Below are positions 1 through 12,083 of a stretch of DNA of 64,000 bases, in pieces; position 1 is the first letter of the stretch, and every line of letters begins with the position of its first letter. The position numbers and the translations under genes were made by a program. The DNA lies in contig MU006108.1 in NCBI GenBank assembly GCA_010093705.1, positions 62,001 to 126,000 of the forward strand. Direction: 5' to 3'. The notes under the pieces are model-generated. The model ran no database searches, was not told the origin of the DNA, and worked only from the letters and a program-made list of their open reading frames with translations. Origin of the DNA: Patellaria atrata CBS 101060. Lineage: Eukaryota > Ascomycota > Dothideomycetes > Patellariales > Patellariaceae.

Positions 1-493
1 TAAGCTCTCAACAACGCTCACATACGAAGTGGCACCAATGAAGTCGATACTCCTATATCTCTATGGAGCCTCGATGAATGCCTGAATCTCTTACTCTCGT
101 ATATCTGAAATACTTTTTCCCCTTTAGAGCCGAAATTTATATACGTATGTATTCAGAGAGCTCTCAATTCAGCCCCTCATTGCCTCATAGCTTTGCCCCT
201 CCATCTCATCATCTGCCCCTCCATGCCCTCGTCCTCCGTTTATCATCCGAACGGTATAGATAGATGGGAAGGATACGTTCAGTCCATAACGTTTAATGTA
301 TTTCAAAGAAAGCCGTCAACAATTCATCTATGAGTTATCTCTGAATCTGATGGGGCAGGTGTAGTGACAGAAAAACAGCAAAGCAATCTATTTCAGTTTT
401 GTCAAAGCTATAGAACGAAGTGGTATCATCATAAGAGATTGAAAAGAACATTCGAACATCTCGGCCCATTTTTCCTTCACATATACTGCAAAT
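1..493. other. left-edge non-coding segment
   Basis: No convincing gene. Only short reading frames without recognisable motifs are present. The right part is probably the 3' flank of the minus-strand gene ending at 494. Confidence 0.5.
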
Positions 494-1145
494 TTAATGA
501 GCAGACGGCTCAGGCGTCTTATCCTTCTTGCCCAAACCTAAGGCATTTTTGGCCTTGTCAACGAAATTTTCCTTGCGGGGATGCTCGGCGTGTTTATGGG
601 GCACATGTTCGCCTCTGATTTCGTTCCCTTTTCCGCCACGCTACGAGAAAGATAGCGGTCAGTAGGGACATAATTGAGTTAGGATTATTGGAAAGACATA
701 CCCCGGCGTGGAAGTTTTCGTGTCCATCCGAACGCAACGCGGTCTCGGGAATCACGTCCTCAGAATGGCGCTGCGCACCGAGCTGGGGAGTTCCTTTCGG
801 GGTGCCGATATTTCCAGCTCCACCGCGCTGCCTGACGTTAGCCTCCAGGTAAGAGGTAGCAGTGTAGTTGACGTACGCCCGTCGAGTACTCCTTGTTGTC
901 GTTAGTCTCTCCGACGACTCCTTCGCGGACAATGGCACCATCTGCGTAGCTAGAAGCGTAGTTAGCTTTGTGTCCATTTCAGGAGATTTATTGAGAATGG
1001 GATAACCTACACATTGGGATCGGTACCAATGTTGCCGCGGCCTGGATAAAGAAGAGTTAGTCTTTCTATTTCTAAAACAGTAGGTTCGATGGCTTTTACC
1101 TCCGCGACCAGTAGAATGGATCCCATCTGATACGTGCTCGGCCAT
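494..1145 (-). CDS. Par32-like small protein (DUF3602 family), 5 exons
   Basis: A predicted 140-residue hydrophilic protein with three Gly-Arg repeats: TGRGGRGNIGTD near residues 12-23, STGRGGAGNIGTP in the middle and AGRGGKGNEIRGE before a Lys-rich tail ending in PEPSAH. This repeat is the hallmark of the fungal DUF3602 family. In yeast the family member Par32 is a rapamycin-responsive phosphoprotein that holds ammonium transporters inactive; the same role here is only an inference. I join five exons: 1145-1100, then a 31-nt exon, a 73-nt exon starting at the codon for YADGAIVREG, a 126-nt exon, and a last exon ending at the TAA at 494-496. The sum is 141 codons. Exon joins restore the repeats exactly, which is good support. 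ATG at 1143-1145 is the only sensible start. Confidence 0.8.
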
Positions 1146-2362
1146 TTTGGATGTAGTTTTGATATGTTCAGAGATGAGCCAAAGTATTTCTCGGTTTCAA
1201 GGTTGACGAGAATTGTAGTGAGTCAAGGGGAGAGCTTTAAACAATTCGCTCAAGAGTCCAGACGAACTGGGTTTTTATATATGACGCAATGTCAACGTGG
1301 GATAGAAAAGCGTTCACCTGGCGTTATTGCACAAGTATGATTAGAACTAGCTGCTTGCCCCATTATTACTTCAGGTTAGCATTCACACCTAACCGCCACG
1401 GCCAAGAAACAAACTCGAGGAAGAAGAGGCATCTTGCTGTATATCTCCGTACTGGCGGGGCCTTGGGTTGACTGATGGTGTTGACGCATCCACGAGGAAA
1501 ATCAGATCTTTCACCTCTTCCAACCATGTGCCCTCCTGTTCCTTCTGCCTACATTACCGTCCCCTGCGCTACCGTGTTGCTGGTGCTGGTCCGGCAAAGA
1601 GCATAACTTCACCACATTTAAGCCCTACATGACGCAGAATCCGGTGATCAGTCCGGTAAGGTTACGGAATGGCTGATGGCTTTGGGGGAATACGAGAGAG
1701 TTTCAAGCACGTCAATTCAACCCGCCGGCCCTTTTTGTTCGTCAAAATTTGTCGAATGCGTGAGGTGATGCGTTTCCGCTGAGCTTTTGCTTTTTACCTA
1801 CAAATACCTTCATCAGAGAGATGGCCTGATAAGCTTCCGCCTTCTGATTCGTCAGGCAGTCCAAGATCACTCGTTCTCGCTGAGTTTGCTGACAGTTCCA
1901 TATTAGGTTTTGATAGGGGTGACAAACCGGGTGGAATACGACTATACAGAACTACAAGTACAGGAGTCTGCAGTCTGGGGCCTAGAGTCCGGAGAAGGTA
2001 TCGGGATGCAGGAGCGTGGTGTGAAAATCGCACGACACTAAAAGGTACAAGTTACAAGCAGAAAAGTCTTCTACCCCGGAAAAAACCCCCTATTGACTAG
2101 CTAAGCATCATTCACTGTCTAATCGCTTGCTTCCAGGTCTATTTGTGTGGGAAGCAAAGACCAAGGGACGTTGGGACAATGAGGTAAATGCAGGGGATTC
2201 CTAAACCACATTTGGGATTACGTACATTTGAATACGATAAAGTACATGTACATAATGCGCAAAACTCTAACCCAAAGAACCTCTGAAAGTTGACATAATC
2301 CGTTGCTTTCGTTATGAAAAAAAAAAGCTGTACAATTGTCTCCCGGCTCCTAGGAACCATAA
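1146..2362. other. intergenic, no gene recognised
   Basis: About 1.2 kb between the Par32-like gene and the 3' end of PIC2. Frames on both strands are short and without known motifs. Part is presumably the promoter of the gene on the left and the 3' UTR of PIC2. Confidence 0.5.
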
Positions 2363-3732
2363 CTACTTCTTCTGCTCGTTTGCTTGACCACCACCGGTAG
2401 TAGGCAATCCTAGGGAAAAAGTTAGCTCAGTCGATATCAAAGCTTGTAGCAAGGGATCATCTTTACCCATGAAGATCTTGAAGTAATCGTAAATCATCCA
2501 CTGCAATCCGGTCAAGGTGCCAATCATCACAATTCTTACTGGAAGACCATTCCACAGACCCGAGAAGCCAATATCCTTGTAGATGCGGCCCATTGCAGCT
2601 CCGAACGCCTCCCCAGGTTGACGGTTGGCATTAAGTTTTGAAACCATAACGTCCGCAGGATGACTGACTATCGCACAAAGGATACCGGCGATATACCCAC
2701 CAGTAAACGATACGGCCGTTTGTGCACCCTTTCCATAGTCGGATTTTTGCCCCGGGAGCGATTTGTAGATCATCTCAACCGTGGTTTCAAACGATGCGAA
2801 TTTCATCATGGTGTAAGGGATTTGGCGACCCCAAAGTGGATACAACCCCTTATATAAGCTGATGTCTGATTAGAAAAAATTCACAAATGCTGGGTTTTAA
2901 GTGTGTAGTCCTTACCCGGAAGCTCCTTCTTTCGCTGTGATCTTCGAGATGCCATCAATCGTTCCGGTTGCGAATGGAGGGATAGTGGTTTGCATGCGGA
3001 CCTTGGCAGCTTCGAAAGGACAGAGGGCAACATCAGCAATGAACTCGGCAGAAGCACTGGCTGTCAGGTAAAGTGTCGTCTTCCATCTCGCTGCAGTATC
3101 AGGACCCACAAGATCGGCGTAAAACTTCTTGAAGAATTCATATCCACCGTATTTGAAAGCACCTTGAGCCTGACAAAAGTCTCAGTACTGATCATATCCG
3201 ACAACTATCCCAACACTTACCGAATATCCAAAGAAAGTTGGACTCCAACCAGTATATATTCCTCTGAACCCTTCGGCACGGCTGATCTTTCCCCAAGCCT
3301 CAAAGTTCCCTTTGTACATCTTCGAGTCTACCTGGCGACGGCATTTCACAAGATCTAACGGGGTAACGGCAGTATGTGTAAGGCCCTAACGGTAATTAGC
3401 TTCATAATAAGGATGATGGGTGAATAACCTACGCAGGCCAAGAGACCACCGAAAGTACACGCAGCAAAGTATTTTGCAGAGTATAACTCAATCTTTCCAG
3501 CTTTCGCCTGAGCCGCGCTACTGGCCTTCTCAAACTCCTTTACGGCTGCATCACTAAGTTGTGAGCCTTTCTTTTTAGCATCATCCACTGCACTCCATGC
3601 GGAGTAGAGCTCTTCTCGAGCTTCGTATCGACTTAGTTGAGTATGCGCCGGTGAGGACCTGTTGCTTGAGAAGGGCGACGATGTGGCGAAAACATCTCTC
3701 AAAATGGTCTGTGAAGGAAATAAAATGGGCAT
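2363..3732 (-). CDS. PIC2: mitochondrial phosphate carrier, Pic2 type
   Basis: Mitochondrial inner-membrane carrier (SLC25 family) importing phosphate, and in yeast Pic2 also copper, into the matrix. Five exons (3732-3433, 3385-3221, 3179-2926, 2858-2467, 2409-2363) give 385 residues. All three carrier repeats are visible: [10 protein letters not shown] in repeat 1, [11 protein letters not shown] in repeat 2 and HPADVMVSK in repeat 3. The core starts at [18 protein letters not shown]; the preceding ~80 residues are Ser/Arg-rich and could be a targeting presequence. The C-terminus, after an easily missed 57-nt intron, reads [10 protein letters not shown], matching the GLPTTG end of yeast Pic2 rather than Mir1. 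Reading through that intron would insert about 19 false residues. Paralogue choice rests on remembered sequences, but the family is certain. Confidence 0.95.
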
Positions 3733-3759
3733 CTTGACAAACTGTGAATCTGAGAGCTT

Positions 3760-3797
3760 TTGAACCTGTTGAACCTGTTGAACCTGTTGAACCTGTC
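3760..3797. repeat. 9-bp tandem repeat, about 4 copies
   Basis: The unit TTGAACCTG is repeated four times, starting about 28 bp upstream of the PIC2 start codon, so it probably lies in its 5' UTR or core promoter. Copies are nearly perfect, so the number may vary between strains. Confidence 0.9.
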
Positions 3798-4269
3798 AGC
3801 TCAGTTACTCCACATTGGCATTGATGCTATAGCTCCAATATTCCGATAAGCAAGATGCCGTGCTTATTCTCGCAATTGGAATAATTACAAGGCTAATACT
3901 TACTACCTATCACTGAAATCAAGAATACCGAAGGCAATGAGGTTTATGAAATGAGACGGAAGTGCCGGGAGGTTGATAACTTTGAGGTTGGATGAAGGGT
4001 AGGGAAGCTGCAGCATTATCGCCAACCGTCATAACGCTCATATCTAGTTCTACCGTAGCTTGGCATTTACGTCAAAGCTGATTTTTATACCTCGGATCCT
4101 AAACCCCGAGTTATACTTGTACTTCACCTTAGTAAGAGACAAAGCAGTAAACAGAACAGCATTTTGGTGTATTTTATCTACTAATGCTCAATGGTCTTTA
4201 TGTATTCTCGCTTTCTGCTCGTCAATCAATGGTTCCTCTGCTACTTTATTACTGATAGCTGTCATCATA
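3798..4269. other. intergenic between PIC2 start and PRP16 stop
   Basis: Holds the upstream region of PIC2 and the 3' flank of PRP16; both are transcribed leftward. No further gene seen. Confidence 0.5.
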
Positions 4270-7245
4270 TCAGAACCCTCGTCCTGGCCTTCTGACGATA
4301 GGTTTCTTTACTGCTCCCTGCTTTGAGATTTGTTTCAAGCTCGAAAATGGCTTCTTCACGCTAGTGTTCGTATCGCTCTTCTCTTGAGCTATTCTTTGAG
4401 CTTCCCGTTCTTTGTCCTCGGCCATCTTGGCCTCCAACTCCGCTTTCCTATTGAACTCTATCTCTGTAACGCGTTTCTCTCGGACCGAGTACCCCTTCTC
4501 CTTAACTGAGTAGAATACACCACCCAGATCGGCGAGCCAGTGGGGATCCACTGAAGTCACGCAAGACATGTATTCCTTGGATGTAAGAATGAGTTCGTGG
4601 TAGATAACATAGTCCGGAAGGTAGCCGAGCCCATATAGCGCGCTCGTAGGGTGCAGCTGCACCGTGACACTCGTCCTCAAGTTGATGTATTCACCGATCC
4701 CTTTTACTTTAGCCGCTTGATGGTAGTATCCGGAGCAAATGCATTTTCTGATGATATCCCAATCGGTCCCGCAACTGGTCAAAGACATCTTCTGTAGCTT
4801 CATAATATCCTGAAGCTGTTCTCGGATTTCCTTCGCCCGACGAACTGTTTTGGGATGGAGAAAATGCTTCACACACCAGCCATCCGAATAACCATTCATC
4901 CTCCATAGAGTGTACACATTGAGGAGGGTCAAATGGTCGGACTCTGGGACGAAGAACTTCTCACGGGCTGCGTCAGCTTCCTCCATTCGCTCTTTCGGTC
5001 GATAGAATACGTTCGGCACCGATAACATCGACACAATGGTTAACATCTCCTCGCTGCATCCGTACTCTTCAGAAGTGATGAGAAGTTTGGCTAGTGATGG
5101 ATCCATAGGAAAGGCGGTCATTTTCTTGCCGAGAGGAGTCAAGTTCCCTAGATTGTCTAAAGCACCTAAGGCCCAAAGGTCGAAGAGCGAGGTCGTGATG
5201 GTATCTTGAGGAGGAGGATCCATGAAATCAAAATCAAGGAGATCTTTTACTCCGAGAGATTTAAGCAACAGGACAGTGTTGGCCAAATTTGTCCTCTGAA
5301 TCTCAGGGATCGTCTGTATGTAAAATTCATCCCGGAAAGCTCTCTCAGTGTAAAGGTGAAAGCACTTCCCTGGGCCCGTTCTACCAGCTCGACCAGCTCT
5401 TTGTGAAGCATTGGCCTGGGATATTGGGGTTATTTGCAATGTATCCATACCCATGCGAGGATTATACACTTTCAGCTTAGAATAGCCCGCATCCACCACG
5501 TACATGATGCCATCTACGGTCAAACTTGTCTCAGCAATATTGGTCGCAACAATGACCTTTCGTACACCGGGTGGAGCCCGTTCGAATATTTTCGCCTGCA
5601 AATCTGCAGGCATTTGACTGTATATTGGCAATATACTCAGCTTTGGAGGGTCGTTCAGGAGCTTGAGCCTTTCATCGACAAGCTCACATGTTGTTTCAAT
5701 ATCTTCTTGTCCTGTCATGAAACAGAGAATATCCCCTACACCCTGGGACACATGGATAGCAAGAATTTGCTTAACAGCGCTGTCAACATAGTCCTCGCAA
5801 GGGGAACGTGAATACTGTATGTCCACTGGGAAAGTCCTCCCGGGGATGAAGAATTCAGGAGCTCCTCCATAGAAGCGAGAGAACCGTTCTGCATTCATAG
5901 TCGCTGAGGTTACTATGAGCTTAAGATCTCGCCTTCGAGCTAGGACCTTTTTGATTAAACCCATTAGAACATCAGTATTTAACGCACGTTCGTGAGCCTC
6001 ATCCATAATAATGCAAGAATACCTATCGAGATCAGCTTCCACCAGTGATTCTCTCAACAGGACACCGTCCGTCATATATTTGATGACAGTCTCTTTGCTG
6101 GTACAATCTTCAAAACGGATAGCATAACCAACTAAGCCCCCTAATTTTACTTCCATCTCTTCACTCACCCGCTTAGCTACGCTCATGGCAGCAACCCTTC
6201 TAGGCTGCGTACACCCTATCATGCCGTGTTTTCCATATCCATCCTCATATAGAAATTGTGTGAGTTGTGTGGTCTTTCCAGAGCCCGTCTGACCAACGAC
6301 AATTATAACTTGATTATCACGAATGACGCGAAGAAGCTCCTCTCTTACCGCGAAAGCCGGAAGGTATTCTCGCTGCTCTCTGAGCGTTTTGCTTCGACTG
6401 AAGGTACTTTGCCCCTCATTTTGCTTTAGGTGCTCCGCAAACTTACTACCACCTTTTCTTTCTTCCTCGCCTGGTATATGAGCCGCCGTATCTCCGTCAT
6501 CCTCTTTCACGCCCATTAAATTTCCTAGTGCAGTGCCAGCAACATTGGTAGCCTCCTGTGCTTGTTTCTGTCTTTCCTTCTGTTGACGTCTTTCCTTAAC
6601 GACCTTACTCCCCTTACGACTGAAGACGGCCATATCACTCTGTGGGTCTCTAATAGCTGATACCGGATCCAGTTGCTTGGTAAACACCTTTCTCCCGTCC
6701 AGAAAGGGGGGTTTGAGATCATGCACTAACAAGTGTACTCTGGTAGCCTCCTCATCATCTTCAAAATCCGCGTCGAAATGACGCCGCTGTGCTACACCGG
6801 ATGTGAGCATACGGTTCGTTTCCCACGCATCTACCTCTTTTTTTCTTTGAATTGCCCGCACATCTACACGTCTGTTATTCTTTTTCTCGGCCATCGCGGC
6901 TTCTCGTTGTTGATCTAGCCAGGTATTATCTAGACCGCCGAACGGGTTATGTGTATCATCCCCAAATGCGTGGCCATTCTCCTCTCCCCCGTACCAGTCT
7001 CGATCTAGTGCCGTGGAATCTTCCCAGTCCACACCAGGTTCGGGACCGTCAAACTCTTCCTGCTGAGGTATTGGAGTCCCTACATTTGCTGAGGTTCGTG
7101 GAGTATGTAACCCTGAAGAAGCGGTAAAGTTCCTGGATCGATTCGGGGTATTAGAGCGGCTTGTGGCTCTCGATAATGATCGCGATGGGATAGAGAATCG
7201 ACCATCATCAAGCTTTCTCCGCTTCGGACTGTGATCACGAGCCAT
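4270..7245 (-). CDS. PRP16: pre-mRNA splicing ATP-dependent DEAH-box helicase Prp16
   Basis: Single-exon gene of 991 residues. Prp16 (human DHX38) uses ATP to remodel the spliceosome after the first catalytic step. The N-terminal ~280 residues are charged and Ser/Arg-rich (spliceosome-binding part), starting [15 protein letters not shown]. The helicase core follows: P-loop [10 protein letters not shown] near 316, motif Ia [26 protein letters not shown] near 415, SATMN near 443, and motif [12 protein letters not shown] near 611. After that come the winged-helix, ratchet and OB-fold regions. The segment [20 protein letters not shown], followed by [16 protein letters not shown], is typical of the Prp16/Prp22 OB fold. 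Prp22 is excluded because no S1 domain is present. Lack of introns is notable in a gene whose product drives splicing. Divergent from PWP1 across 238 bp. Confidence 0.96.
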   Translation of the reverse strand: MARDHSPKRRKLDDGRFSIPSRSLSRATSRSNTPNRSRNFTASSGLHTPRTSANVGTPIPQQEEFDGPEPGVDWEDSTALDRDWYGGEENGHAFGDDTHNPFGGLDNTWLDQQREAAMAEKKNNRRVDVRAIQRKKEVDAWETNRMLTSGVAQRRHFDADFEDDEEATRVHLLVHDLKPPFLDGRKVFTKQLDPVSAIRDPQSDMAVFSRKGSKVVKERRQQKERQKQAQEATNVAGTALGNLMGVKEDDGDTAAHIPGEEERKGGSKFAEHLKQNEGQSTFSRSKTLREQREYLPAFAVREELLRVIRDNQVIIVVGQTGSGKTTQLTQFLYEDGYGKHGMIGCTQPRRVAAMSVAKRVSEEMEVKLGGLVGYAIRFEDCTSKETVIKYMTDGVLLRESLVEADLDRYSCIIMDEAHERALNTDVLMGLIKKVLARRRDLKLIVTSATMNAERFSRFYGGAPEFFIPGRTFPVDIQYSRSPCEDYVDSAVKQILAIHVSQGVGDILCFMTGQEDIETTCELVDERLKLLNDPPKLSILPIYSQMPADLQAKIFERAPPGVRKVIVATNIAETSLTVDGIMYVVDAGYSKLKVYNPRMGMDTLQITPISQANASQRAGRAGRTGPGKCFHLYTERAFRDEFYIQTIPEIQRTNLANTVLLLKSLGVKDLLDFDFMDPPPQDTITTSLFDLWALGALDNLGNLTPLGKKMTAFPMDPSLAKLLITSEEYGCSEEMLTIVSMLSVPNVFYRPKERMEEADAAREKFFVPESDHLTLLNVYTLWRMNGYSDGWCVKHFLHPKTVRRAKEIREQLQDIMKLQKMSLTSCGTDWDIIRKCICSGYYHQAAKVKGIGEYINLRTSVTVQLHPTSALYGLGYLPDYVIYHELILTSKEYMSCVTSVDPHWLADLGGVFYSVKEKGYSVREKRVTEIEFNRKAELEAKMAEDKEREAQRIAQEKSDTNTSVKKPFSSLKQISKQGAVKKPIVRRPGRGF

Positions 7246-7483
7246 CCTGAGGAGTTATGATAACCTTTAAGGCAGTTAATTAAGGTGAAAAAGAGCGTGG
7301 TAGATACCTTCAACTGTCTGTACCTTGCACTTTGTAGTCGATGCCAAGATATTGGGTCCTTGCGCGGTCGGGTATTTCCCTTCACGGTAGATAACCGAAT
7401 ATCTGCCGCCATCATTCAATATTTTTCTGAGCAGCGCGCAAGGTGGGAAAAATCACTTAATTTTATAGCGCAACACTTTTAGG
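7246..7483. promoter_or_regulatory. shared divergent promoter of PRP16 and PWP1
   Basis: Only 238 bp separate the two start codons, which face away from each other, so both promoters and 5' UTRs must fit here. It contains T-rich and A-rich tracts but no motif I can name with confidence. Confidence 0.5.
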
Positions 7484-9200
7484 ATGTCTATGATCACAGC
7501 GACAGCTTGGGTACCTCGGGGCTTTGCTGCTCCATTTCCCACCAAGTACGTCTTTGACGAAGCCGAATATTCTCGCATTCAAGAGCTTGCAAAACTTCAA
7601 CTAGATGACGCCAAGGAGGACCTCGAAGAGGCGCAAGGGAAGAAGAGTGAAACCAATGGATCTTCAGAAGGGACTGATCTTCCCCAATCTAACGCGTGAG
7701 ATACTACTCTACCTAACCTCATTTCTAAACTAATTCAGTATGTTCCCACAGCGACATCGATGATGACCTCAAAGAGTATGACCTCGAGCATTACGATGAC
7801 GACGATGAGGAGAAAGAGCAGGATGAAAATGGAGTCTCCATGGGCATATTTGGAAATATTAAATCCTTAGCATATCACACCTCCAACGATGATGACCCGT
7901 ATATCACACTAAAGGATGGGGATGACGATGACGACGACCGCGAAGAGCTTCAAATATTAGCAACAGACAATCTGGTATTAGCAGCTAGGTTGGAAGATGA
8001 GGTCGCCCATCTCGAAGTTTACGTATATGAAGACACGGAGGACAATCTTTACGTTCATCATGATATCATGCTACCTGCGATACCACTCGCCGTAGAATGG
8101 CTTGATTTACCGGTAGGTCAGTCAGGAACTGAGAGAGACAGTAAAGGTAACTTTGTCGCCGTTGGTACTATGGATCCTGATATAGAGCTCTGGGATCTTG
8201 ATACTGTGGATTGTATGTACCCAAATGCGATACTTGGGCAAGGACAGGAAGATTCTACTAAAATTGATAAGACGAAAAAGAAGAAGAAAAAGAAGTCAAA
8301 AAAGGCAAACGATTCATATCATGTTGATGCTGTGCTTTCACTTGCCGCCAATCGACAGCATCGCAACCTCCTCGCATCATCTTCCGCAGATAAGACCATA
8401 AAGCTATGGGATCTTAACAAAACAAAATGTGCAAAGTCGTATTCATACCACACAGACAAAATCTGCTCAATAGCCTGGCATCCCGTCGAGGCGACGGCTC
8501 TACTGAGCGGCAGTTATGATCGGACAGCCGCTGCCGGCGACATGAGGACAACAGAGGCAGACCTACGCCGATGCGGGATTGAGAGTGATGTTGAGGCCGT
8601 CAGATGGAACCCACATGACCCAAACTATTTCTACGTAAATTTATCGCACTTTCTAACAAGATCGGTGCTGACATAGAATAGGTTACGACAGAGAGTGGTG
8701 TTGTTCATTATCAAGATGTCCGACAGCTAACAGGAGATCCCGCCAAATCCAAGGCTGTCTGGACACTTCAAGCCCACGATGAGTCTGTGTCGGCCTTTGA
8801 TGTAAACCCGATAATACCAGGTTATCTAGTCACTGGTTCAACCGACAAGGAGATCAAACTCTGGAATGTCCAGGCTTCGGGTCCAAGTATGGTAGTCTCT
8901 AGAAATCTTGGCGTGGGTAAAGTTTTCTCGACTACTTTTGCCCCTGATCAGGAAGTAGGCTTCAGACTGGCAGTTGCTGGCAGTAAGGGATCGGTACAGA
9001 TCTGGGATACTTCCACCAATGCTGCTATTCGCAGAGCTTTTGCTAACAGAGTCGCGTCTTCCGAGGTCGAAGTAGAAGAGCGCCTAGTCAGTGTTAAAGA
9101 GGATGATAGTTCGTCAGATGAGGAGGGAGAGGGAGATGAAGCGATGACTGACGGTAATGGACATCCAGATGGTTGGGAATCTATGGAGGAGTCAACTTGA
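7484..9200 (+). CDS. PWP1: periodic tryptophan protein 1 (WD40), ribosome biogenesis
   Basis: Three exons (7484-7695, 7752-8634, 8682-9200) give 537 residues. Pwp1 is a nuclear/nucleolar WD40 protein needed for 60S subunit maturation. The N-terminus MSMITATAWVPRGFAAPFP is characteristic, followed by acidic stretches (DDDDEEKEQDE) and VSMGIFGNIKSLAYH. WD repeats are visible around FVAVGTMDPDIELWDL, LLASSSADKTIKLWDL, ICSIAWHPVEATALLSGSYD, YLVTGSTDKEIKLWNV and VAGSKGSVQIWD. A Lys-rich block (TKKKKKKKSKK) after repeat one is a probable nuclear/nucleolar signal. The C-terminal tail is Asp/Glu/Ser-rich, as in the family. Both introns restore frame at conserved positions (N-A-DIDDDL and YFYVTTESG). 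Confidence 0.95.
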
Positions 9201-10531
9201 ATTATGCTTCCATCCTGATAAACCAAGCACGAAAAGCATCGAAGGCAGGAGTAGCGCAAGAAGAGCATTCGAATTCACGGTTAGTACCGGTACCTTGCAT
9301 ATTCCCGTGGCGGATGCTTCTATACTACGACAGTCCATGTTGTACGTCCTCAAGGGAGCAGTATTTCGTCCTGGTCAACTCGAGTTTTCACCTCAGGTAA
9401 GATGACAGCACAAAACAGGAGATTTACCTTACCGAAAGCTATCAGACTCGAGAGACTATATTGGCATGTACAAGTGCAAGGTACAAGTTCTAATAGAGTA
9501 CACTTCACTACCATACAGCCTGGTATCTTCTTGTCACTGTTACACATGTGGACCCGTAAAAAGTTAACATTAGTCAAAGACCGAAGTCGGAATAGAATTT
9601 CAATCCATACTTTACATCAAAACCCTTACAAGCTTGATGACTAAAAAAAGTTATTCTTGTCCATTTGTACTAAGTTAATTCTATAGTATTGGTACTGAGT
9701 TCGCTATCACCCTTTACAGTACACTGGTCCGAGTTCGCATAGGGGAGAATTCTCTGGTCGGCTGCGGTACAGCAGAACTACTGTACCCACTGGATTGACC
9801 AACACATCAATACTGCAAGACAGCTCTATTTTTGCTGACGGTCTACTAGACGAGCCACGAAGTCTGGCCGAGGACAAACTTCGCCGACATGGCTGCATCG
9901 GGGTCCTTTGATTCACAGCGTTCGAGGAGCAAGTGTTGTTAGCTTTATATGACTGACCGAATGACCGATCCGATGTCAGCGGGCTGGGACTCACAGAAAA
10001 TTCCCCATATGAGGTTGAAAACCGAACAAGACTCAGAAGGAGAGCGATACCTGGACCCGTGCCGAAAGGTTTGTCCCATCACTGCAGGATCTGTTATAAA
10101 AACAGCCATCTGGTGATTCCAGTGAGTCTGAGGTGCACTGTAGGGCTTCTCGGAAGAAACAAAAATGTTCTACGGTAGATGAAACGCTCCCAAACGGGCT
10201 AGGCTGGAAAAGGTAAGCAAGGTAGGATGCAAGCAAGCATGAAAAAGTCTGCAACACGTTGGCGTCGCTCTCCTGTACCCATACCTCCCATACCTTTACC
10301 TTAGCGCCCGCTTTGTTTCTTTCTCTCATTCAGTCTCTCTGCACGATTTGCATAACGGAACAGACATACGAAAACGGTGATTGGTCAGTTAGTGCCAACA
10401 AAGCGACCAGCATGTGAGAAGAAATTCCGAGGGAAGCACGGGAAGATGGCAAAGAGTGGGCGCTTGGATGACAGGTGGATCAGAGTGTCAATCATTTTCT
10501 GTCAAACAAGTCAATCCGCGCAATTCCCATG
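9201..10531. other. intergenic with weak reading frames only
   Basis: 1.3 kb downstream of PWP1. A minus-strand ATG frame of 98 codons (10033-10329) and several plus frames near 9.4 kb have no motif and no plausible splice partner that I could establish. Treated as non-coding. Confidence 0.45.
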
Positions 10532-11288
10532 TTTTAGGCCCGAAAGTCTCCCCATCATCTCTCCGCCTTAACGCTAAGATACCCTTTTTGCGCCTTTTGC
10601 TTCCTCTTCTTTTCAAATTATATCTCTTCTTCAACAACTTTTCAATCCAACCTTCCCTCCATAAAACCTTTTTTTTATCTGTCTGGTTACACTGCTCCGA
10701 CACGCTCCCTATCTCCTAAATCTCTGTCGCGACCTGGTTGTTCGCTCCTTACGACAGCTGGATCCCTTACATTCTCTTTCCATTGCCTCATTTAACTTGA
10801 ATTACTCTCCTTATTCTTACAGACAGCGCTGCCAGCCAGCCTCAACATCGCACAATCTCTGAAATCGATCCGAGACTAGATTCGCAAAACACTTCTTACT
10901 ACCTGAGTCTCGCACACTGCTCCAAGGGAACAAACGTACAAGTTTGAAATCCTGCGCCTTGTCCAAAACGTTTCACAGCTTCCCATTCTCCCCAAGGCGC
11001 AAACACCACCGATTAAAAACGGTCAATCAGTCTTCACGGCCACGAGACACAATCGTCTTAGACACTACACACATTGTAGCTGCAAATTGTGCACCACCTT
11101 CCTAAATCTTGAAAGCCTCGCAGCTCCTCACGTGTCGACTTTAATTTATCCGTTGCCTTTCCCCGCAATATCCGTCTAAGCCAGACCTCCCAAAATCAAT
11201 CTATATTCTTCCACGGCCCTATTTCCGCAATTTCGACTTGCTTTAGGAAACCCACAGCCAATATACCTATAAAAAACTTCTCCACAAA
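10532..11288 (+). promoter_or_regulatory. long ATG-free, pyrimidine-rich leader of the gene at 11289
   Basis: I scanned 757 consecutive bases before the start codon and found no ATG in any plus-strand frame. The stretch is C/T-rich with A-rich patches, ending ATAAAAAACTTCTCCACAAA just before the start. This fits a long 5' UTR kept free of upstream initiation codons, possibly with introns in it, plus the core promoter at its left end. Confidence 0.55.
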
Positions 11289-12083
11289 ATGTCCATCGTC
11301 CGCGCTTTTACCAGACGCTCAAAACGAACCGAGACTCCATCCTTCTCGCCCATCCGCACTGCCAGCACAAAACAGAATGGCCAGATGGTTGACCGCAAGC
11401 AAATATCAGGACCCGTTGCTCTGATTTCCACGACGAATATGCTGTCCTACGACGCTCCAGATATCCCCACCATGCGCCACGTATCCTCTTCGTCCGTTTC
11501 CTCCTCGTCTTCAAGCACCGCCGAGGATTCAGATCACTCCGCCGCAAATCTCTCCGGAGCTGATACCGATGCGACGTCAGTAACGTCGTCTCCCACCTCG
11601 CCGGAGCCAAACCATCTTTCATGCTACTTCCCCCAGCCAACCCAGAAGCCACGTAGGTCGACATCCACCACCAGCTTTCCTCGAGCATCTGAGCTTTCAA
11701 TCGATGCGCCGGCAATACCGAAACGTGCACTTTCACATAGTAAGAAAGCTCATGAACAGATCGCACGACAAAGGTCCATTCGCTCCATGTCGGCAAGAAG
11801 CAGCTTAAGCTCACGGGAACAACGCTCCTCGGTCGACATGTTCCGGACTTCGGTAGAACCGAACCATCCTTTCGGTAAGGAATTAGAGCAGTTGAACGAA
11901 GTCGCCGAGGAATTTGGGAATGTTGCCAAAGATGCCGATGCGGCCCAGATCGATGAAGACAACCATTTCATGCAGCAACATGGTTTAGTCAAATTTTGCG
12001 CAAGCGACTATCTGATGGAAATTCAACCACTTTATAGCAACATATTTGGGGATATATCTCTTCCCAGCCCTCAGTGGATCTAG
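11289..12083 (+). CDS. conserved fungal protein, Ser-rich, unknown function
   Basis: Single exon, 264 residues. Starts MSIVRAFTRRSKRTETPSFSP; the first ~180 residues are basic, Ser/Thr-rich and probably disordered, with a poly-Ser run (SSSSVSSSSSSTAEDSD). The last ~75 residues look folded and conserved: PNHPFGKELEQLNEVAEEF and NVAKDADAAQIDEDNHFM, then the C-terminal LVKFCASDYLMEIQPLYSNI. I believe proteins with this C-terminal block occur widely in Pezizomycotina as hypothetical proteins, but that is from memory. The many Ser/Pro sites suggest phosphorylation. No membrane segment or signal peptide. The leader is exceptionally long and ATG-free. Confidence 0.75.
   Translation: MSIVRAFTRRSKRTETPSFSPIRTASTKQNGQMVDRKQISGPVALISTTNMLSYDAPDIPTMRHVSSSSVSSSSSSTAEDSDHSAANLSGADTDATSVTSSPTSPEPNHLSCYFPQPTQKPRRSTSTTSFPRASELSIDAPAIPKRALSHSKKAHEQIARQRSIRSMSARSSLSSREQRSSVDMFRTSVEPNHPFGKELEQLNEVAEEFGNVAKDADAAQIDEDNHFMQQHGLVKFCASDYLMEIQPLYSNIFGDISLPSPQWI

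Noticed and set aside
2410-2466. A 19-residue insertion before the C-terminus of the phosphate carrier
   Set aside because: It has clean intron ends (GTAAAG and CCCTAG); removing it gives FMGLPTTGG, which matches the family.
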